Positions 31,934-34,561 of a stretch of 34,561 bases of DNA are shown piece by piece. Each line of letters starts with the position of its first letter. Position 1 is the first letter of the stretch. Source of the DNA: a bacterium (GTDB taxonomy: Bacteria; Bacteroidota; Ignavibacteria; Kapaibacteriales; UBA7675); the NCBI GenBank assembly GCA_030430495.1, contig JAUIKM010000046.1, positions 1 to 34,561 of the forward strand, read 5' to 3'. Under the pieces are notes generated by a model that did no database searches, was not told the origin of the DNA, and worked only from the letters and a program-made list of their open reading frames with translations. Made by a program: the position numbers and the translations under genes.

Positions 31934-32524
31934 TCAGCTTCCCGGCGTTTCCGTCGGCGTCGCTTCCGGCTCGTTCACCGCATTTCCGGCTTCGGCGTCG
32001 CTCTTCCACACCACCAAAGCCTGCTCTGTGTTAAAATTGTCCTTCAGGTCCTCAAACTCGGCCCGGCTCAGCACCAGCACCCGCAGTTTGCGCTTGATAA
32101 TTTTCTCCGTCCGCTTCACCAGATGCAGCAAGTATTTTTGCTCGATCTTGCCCACAATCACCAGGTCGATAATGCCCGTGTCTTTGCCCGCCGCGTAGTC
32201 GCCTGTAATCAACGCCAGCTCAACCGATCCGAGCTTGCGCACGATTTCGATCACTTTGTCGATCCCGAGATACTTCTGGACCAGGCTTTGCAGTTCGGGG
32301 AAAAGATTGTGGCTGGTATTGGCGCGGTACAGTTTGGTGCGGCCGTTGCTGGCGCTGTCCAGCAGGCCCGCCTGCGAGAGTCGGTTGAGTTCCACCCGCA
32401 CGGCGTTTGTCGACTCGCCCAGCTCGTCCGCCAGTCCGCGCAAATATGCCTGCGTCTCCGCGTTCGAGAAAAACTTCAGCAGAAGTTTTATCCGGGTCTT
32501 GGATGTAATCAGCGAATCGAGCAA
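31934..32524 (-). CDS. Winged-helix regulator with degenerate nucleotidyltransferase-like domain
   Basis: A 196-residue protein, first gene of the large minus run. Residues ~5-70 are an ArsR/MarR-like winged helix (LADELGESTNAVRVELNRLS as recognition region, then a basic wing). Residues ~95-170 look like a minimal nucleotidyltransferase fold: ITGDYAAGKDTGIIDLVIVG mirrors GS-x-A-x-G-x-x-x-x-SDIDLLV, but the first catalytic Asp of D-I-D is replaced, so catalysis is unlikely. Similar proteins are often found at the head of surface-polysaccharide clusters in Bacteroidota-type genomes. Translation probably starts at TTG 32524; two in-frame stops separate it from ATGs further upstream. It likely controls this operon, with a palindrome overlapping the putative promoter. 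Confidence 0.75.
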   Translation of the reverse strand: MLDSLITSKTRIKLLLKFFSNAETQAYLRGLADELGESTNAVRVELNRLSQAGLLDSASNGRTKLYRANTSHNLFPELQSLVQKYLGIDKVIEIVRKLGSVELALITGDYAAGKDTGIIDLVIVGKIEQKYLLHLVKRTEKIIKRKLRVLVLSRAEFEDLKDNFNTEQALVVWKSDAEAGNAVNEPEATPTETPGS

Positions 32525-32554
32525 AATTTATGCCGCTTCTTGTGTGCGGAAAAC

Positions 32555-32587
32555 TCAGCAATAACGAGTAGCAAAATTACTCGTCAT
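32555..32587 (-). CDS. Possible 10-residue leader peptide upstream of the winged-helix gene
   Basis: On the minus strand GGAGGAG (32600-32594) lies six bases before an ATG at 32587 that opens MTSNFATRYC and stops with TGA at 32555. It is in frame with the winged-helix gene but separated from it by TGA and TAA. It covers the hairpin at 32564-32584. It conflicts with the promoter reading of the same bases, since that promoter would start transcription inside it. Confidence 0.25.
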   Translation of the reverse strand: MTSNFATRYC

Positions 32588-32603
32588 TGACATCTCCTCC
32601 AAA
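32564..32603 (-). promoter_or_regulatory. Putative promoter and overlapping palindromic operator of the large minus operon
   Basis: Minus-strand TTTG (32603-32600), a 20-base spacer and TAATTTTG (32579-32572) fit the Bacteroidota -33/-7 promoter form. The -7 box sits inside a perfect 7-bp inverted repeat, ACGAGTA / TACTCGT with a 7-base centre (32564-32584). A palindrome over the -7 box is the expected place for an autorepressor such as the winged-helix protein encoded just downstream. Transcription would start near 32566-32560, giving a leader of about 40 bases. Confidence 0.5.
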
Positions 32604-32609
32604 TGTTTT

Positions 32610-32651
32610 CCGATCGCTTTGAGCCGCGTCCGCGTCTCAGGCTCTCCTGAC
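32610..32651 (+). repeat. Intergenic repeat, copy 2 (partner 12603-12651)
   Basis: Shares the first 15 bases (CCGATCGCTTTGAGC) and the end CTCAGGCTCT..TGAC with 12603-12651, in the same orientation. It lies directly upstream of the promoter region of the large minus operon. Confidence 0.6.
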
Positions 32652-32860
32652 ATTCTTGCTCGTCAGCGAAATTGAAGCCGCCGCACCGCAGGTATGTGCG
32701 GAGTATCCGACCGTTCAACCACAAAATCCGCCACGCTCAGCGCTGTATCCGTAGCGTTCAGTTTATTACGCTTGATCTGCGGCCGCCGCCGCACATTGCG
32801 ACAAACATGAAGAGGCAAGTCTGCGCGGTGTCCCTGGTGCGGGAACCAGTTGCAAGTTGT

Positions 32861-32887
32861 CCGGTCAGACGCAAAAACTGCCCGCTA
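32861..32887 (+). repeat. Short intergenic repeat, copy 2 (partner 11881-11910)
   Basis: TCAGACGCAAAA followed by the GCCCGCT end matches 11890-11910 at about 20 of 22 positions in the same orientation. The accompanying 11-mer CCGACCGTTCA is found separately at 32707-32717. Confidence 0.45.
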
Positions 32888-33301
32888 GAGAGCCAAGACT
32901 TGACGGTGAAAATAATGTTTTACTTACCGAAGCCAAAGAAGTATGTTCCACTTCAAATTGCATCTGAATGCCGAAACTTGCGGGAGCCACTGGCGATTAT
33001 TGAAATATTAAATTGACTCACAGAATGTCGCAAGGCAACAGTGCAATTGGATAATACGAAGCATATACCTACGACCCACTACAAACTGAGATCGAACTTA
33101 TATGTCGGTAAGGAAGTTGGAAAGTGACGGTGCAAGTGTTACTTTGGGCTTTTTGGACTCAAATCTAGCATAGCCAATTGGCTGTGACTATTCCAAAGAA
33201 AATTCAGGGTCGATAAGATCGTTTTTACAGTGGCAAGTATAAAGTACCCTCTAATTTTCATACTGTAAATCTGCAAGTGCACATAATATCCAAGAAATCA
33301 A

Positions 33302-33601
33302 ATGTCACATATCAACAAATCAACACATTCAATTCCGTACTTAGTAGAGGAACTTCTACTCAAAAATCCACATAGATTTCTCGAGAGTTACTCAGAAAAG
33401 TCTGTGTCTGGCAAACCTGCCAATCTAGACGATGATTTTTCTAGAGATATTAGTATTCTAGCTAAGTCATTGTCCAAGTTGTCTGGATCAGAACGTAAAG
33501 TTTTGGTAATCTTCCTAGCGGCGATCATTGAGCGCTATCTAGAAGAAAAAATCAACCGAGAATTAGAACTAGCAATAAAGAAAATACTCAAGCCGAGCTA
33601 A
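33302..33601 (+). CDS. Small protein of unknown function
   Basis: A 99-residue protein that I do not recognise. Sequence is AT-rich, unlike the glycan genes. The N-terminal half is polar; the C-terminal half is predicted helical and amphipathic with a hydrophobic stretch (VLVIFLAAIIERYL) followed by charged residues (EEKINRELELAIKKILKPS), suggesting a helix that binds a membrane or another protein. No signal peptide, no catalytic motif, no clear ribosome binding site. It is first of a plus-strand group of small genes (33302-34485), 40 bases before the next. Confidence 0.55.
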   Translation: MSHINKSTHSIPYLVEELLLKNPHRFLESYSEKSVSGKPANLDDDFSRDISILAKSLSKLSGSERKVLVIFLAAIIERYLEEKINRELELAIKKILKPS

Positions 33602-33641
33602 TTCTCCACTTTCTTATTATTTTTTTACAGAGTAATATGCC

Positions 33642-34109
33642 ATGGCTAATGAAATTGATCCAATCAGCTATGACGATCGTAGCGATAACGAAAGAGAAGA
33701 TCAGAGAAACAAAAGTTTAGAACAAAATGATCAAGATGAGTCTTCGGTTGGAGATTCACAGACTGAGGAGTTCTTCGAGTCGATTCCAGAACAAGATCGG
33801 GGAAAGGTGTTTAATATTATAGAAGAGAAATTTTTCTCTGGATTTATGCAGCGAAGCAATTCGTTTGCAGACAAACTGACACCTGAACATATCGGCAAAG
33901 TAATTGATCATGCAGATGAGAGAGATAAACGCGATCGCGAAGATTCAGATAAGCAAAAGTCTTTTCACATGAAAATCTTAGTAATAGGTCTTCTGTTTTT
34001 GGGAGGAATAATTTGGTTTCTTCATGCGGACAAGGATCTCTTACTAACCATTTTTACGTCAGTAGCAAGCTTCGTAGGGGGCTATGGTCTGGGTAAGTCT
34101 AAACAATAA
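33642..34109 (+). CDS. Small membrane protein with charged N-terminal region
   Basis: A 155-residue protein. Residues 1-60 are highly acidic and polar (many D, E, N, Q). Residues ~60-105 are helical, ending in the striking charged stretch HADERDKRDREDSDKQ. Two predicted membrane helices follow (MKILVIGLLFLGGIIWFL and LLTIFTSVASFVGGYGLG), separated by a short HADKD turn, with a short basic tail. The layout resembles small two-helix membrane proteins such as DUF2335, but I cannot confirm the family. The middle and first helix are repeated in the product at 34303. AT-rich codon use. Confidence 0.6.
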   Translation: MANEIDPISYDDRSDNEREDQRNKSLEQNDQDESSVGDSQTEEFFESIPEQDRGKVFNIIEEKFFSGFMQRSNSFADKLTPEHIGKVIDHADERDKRDREDSDKQKSFHMKILVIGLLFLGGIIWFLHADKDLLLTIFTSVASFVGGYGLGKSKQ

Positions 34110-34115
34110 CATAAT

Positions 34116-34241
34116 ATGTTTAGCTTGGAACAAATATCCATCATTGTTTTTGCGCTCTCGACAATCGATTTTATCATAATACGACAAAGAGAAAAGTATC
34201 TTAGACATTACGGACCAATTTGCTGTACAATCTGTCGCTAA
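34116..34241 (+). CDS. Possible 41-residue small membrane protein
   Basis: An ATG six bases after the preceding stop opens a 41-codon frame: short polar start (MFSLEQ), a hydrophobic helix (ISIIVFALSTIDFIII), a basic segment (RQREKYLRHYG) and a cysteine-rich end (PICCTICR). The single-helix, positive-inside pattern is typical of small membrane proteins, and it is closely spaced with its upstream neighbour. There is no clear ribosome binding site and chance cannot be excluded in AT-rich DNA. Confidence 0.4.
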   Translation: MFSLEQISIIVFALSTIDFIIIRQREKYLRHYGPICCTICR

Positions 34242-34302
34242 TGTGGTAGTCGAAAGACGCCACGAGTCATAGTTTTCAAAATTTCACCTTACCACTTCAC
34301 TT

Positions 34303-34485
34303 GTGGAAAACCGAATATCCGCAAAACTTATCAGCAATGCCGACGAACGCGACAAACGCGATCGCCGTGACCAGCGCGATCAGCGGATGTACAACCTGAT
34401 TCTGACTTTTACGGGCCTCATCTTTGTTGCTGGAATTGTAAACTTCCCCTTCTTAGCTTCAAGGGAAATTAGAAAAACTTATTAA
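34303..34485 (+). pseudogene. Short paralogue or remnant of the 33642 membrane protein
   Basis: A 60-residue frame starting with GTG. Residues ~7-38 (ISAKLISNADERDKRDR, then a first membrane helix LILTFTGLIFVAGIVNF) align with residues ~83-125 of the protein at 33642. The acidic N-terminus and second membrane helix are missing, and the end (SREIRKTY) does not align, so it looks truncated. The shared NADERDKRDR/HADERDKRDR stretch uses GC-rich codons here and AT-rich codons there, so the two are not a fresh duplication. It may be a remnant, or a functional short form. Confidence 0.45.
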
Positions 34486-34491
34486 CATTTG

Positions 34492-34540
34492 TCCTGTTGG
34501 AATGTGGGAAACTCGCAGAGTTTTCCATATTTCAACAGGA
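34492..34540 (+). repeat. 23-bp hairpin with a three-base loop, paired only with G-U wobbles
   Basis: Arms 34492-34514 and 34518-34540 pair at all 23 positions around the loop GCA. Twenty pairs are Watson-Crick and the other three are G opposite T, i.e. G-U in a plus-strand transcript but A-C mismatches in a minus-strand one. It starts six bases after the stop of the short frame at 34485. No T-run follows, so it is not a standard terminator. A structured RNA end, or a mobile-element inverted repeat, are both possible. Confidence 0.6.
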
Positions 34541-34561
34541 ATTCACGCGGCGTCAAATTTT

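Larger units (their letters stand above)
32604..33301. other. Intergenic region at the right edge of the glycan locus
   Basis: About 700 bases with no supported gene. It holds repeat copies shared with the 11.9-12.7 kb stretch. Base composition drops from GC-rich to AT-rich at about 32.9 kb, marking a change of DNA origin. An open frame at 32672-33016 has no domain, no ribosome binding site and crosses this boundary, so it is not called. A 12-bp perfect palindrome AGCCAATTGGCT lies at 33172-33183. Confidence 0.5.

Noticed and set aside
32672-33016. 114-codon plus-strand frame in the right intergenic region
   Set aside because: No ribosome binding site, no domain, crosses the GC/AT composition boundary and overlaps repeat copies.
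34486-34561. Possible integron attC site at the right end
   Set aside because: TTAAC follows the last small gene and a hairpin is present, but no matching GTTRRRY arm occurs before the window ends and the long uninterrupted stem with a 3-base loop is unlike attC.
1-34561. CRISPR arrays, tRNA or rRNA genes, insertion-sequence transposases
   Set aside because: No regularly spaced direct repeats, no recognisable tRNA T-loop/acceptor pairing, no rRNA-like sequence and no transposase or integrase motifs were found by eye.

Overview
The window looks like a chromosomal stretch of a Gram-negative-type bacterium with GC-rich core genes. It carries one large surface-glycan biosynthesis locus. Perfect or near-perfect matches to the Bacteroidota -7 promoter box (TAnnTTTG) lie upstream of the araC-type gene, tyrS and the winged-helix gene at the head of the big operon. 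This points to Bacteroidota or a related FCB-group lineage, but many genes also have good GGAGG ribosome binding sites, so I do not name a phylum firmly.

Layout. (1) 289-3051, plus strand: a visibly AT-richer cassette with an AraC-family regulator and two short-chain dehydrogenases. Paired 21-bp-spaced direct repeats sit in front of both the regulator and the first dehydrogenase. (2) 3499-4719, plus: tyrosyl-tRNA synthetase, flanked by an inverted short repeat and followed by a hairpin terminator. (3) 10668 down to 4831, minus: a sulfotransferase, three GT-B glycosyltransferases and a polyprenyl-phosphate sugar-1-phosphate transferase. (4) 10798-11829, plus: a second sulfotransferase. (5) 11830-12844: about 1 kb without genes, holding a minus-strand terminator and short repeats shared with the intergenic DNA near 32.6-32.9 kb. 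(6) 32524 down to 12845, minus: a nearly uninterrupted run of 19 genes, many with ATGA/TAATG-type overlaps. (7) 33302-34561, plus: an AT-rich islet of small unrecognised proteins, two of them related membrane proteins, ending in a 23-bp perfect RNA-type hairpin.

The large minus run reads as modules. A winged-helix/degenerate nucleotidyltransferase regulator and an MsbA/PglK-type ABC exporter come first. A CDP-hexose module follows: rfbF and rfbG, an rfbC-like epimerase, a DegT aminotransferase and a sugar N-formyltransferase. With it are a sulfotransferase, a CmcI-type methyltransferase, a GT2-like transferase, a PhyH dioxygenase and a further sulfotransferase. Then comes a nonulosonic-acid-like module: CMP-sugar synthetase, a DapA-family aldolase with altered active-site motifs, two different NeuB paralogues, a NeuD acetyltransferase, a TIM-barrel isomerase/epimerase and a CBS-domain/aminotransferase fusion. 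A last GT-B-like transferase closes the run.

Taken together (inference), the locus would build a lipid-linked glycan containing a CDP-derived, probably N-formylated amino-deoxy sugar and a CMP-activated keto-acid sugar. It would decorate this glycan with sulfate, methyl and acyl groups using four sulfotransferases, and flip it with the ABC transporter. The nonulosonate module lacks the usual front-end genes (dehydratase, UDP-sugar 2-epimerase) and has a duplicated, divergent synthase. It is the best candidate here for undescribed chemistry.
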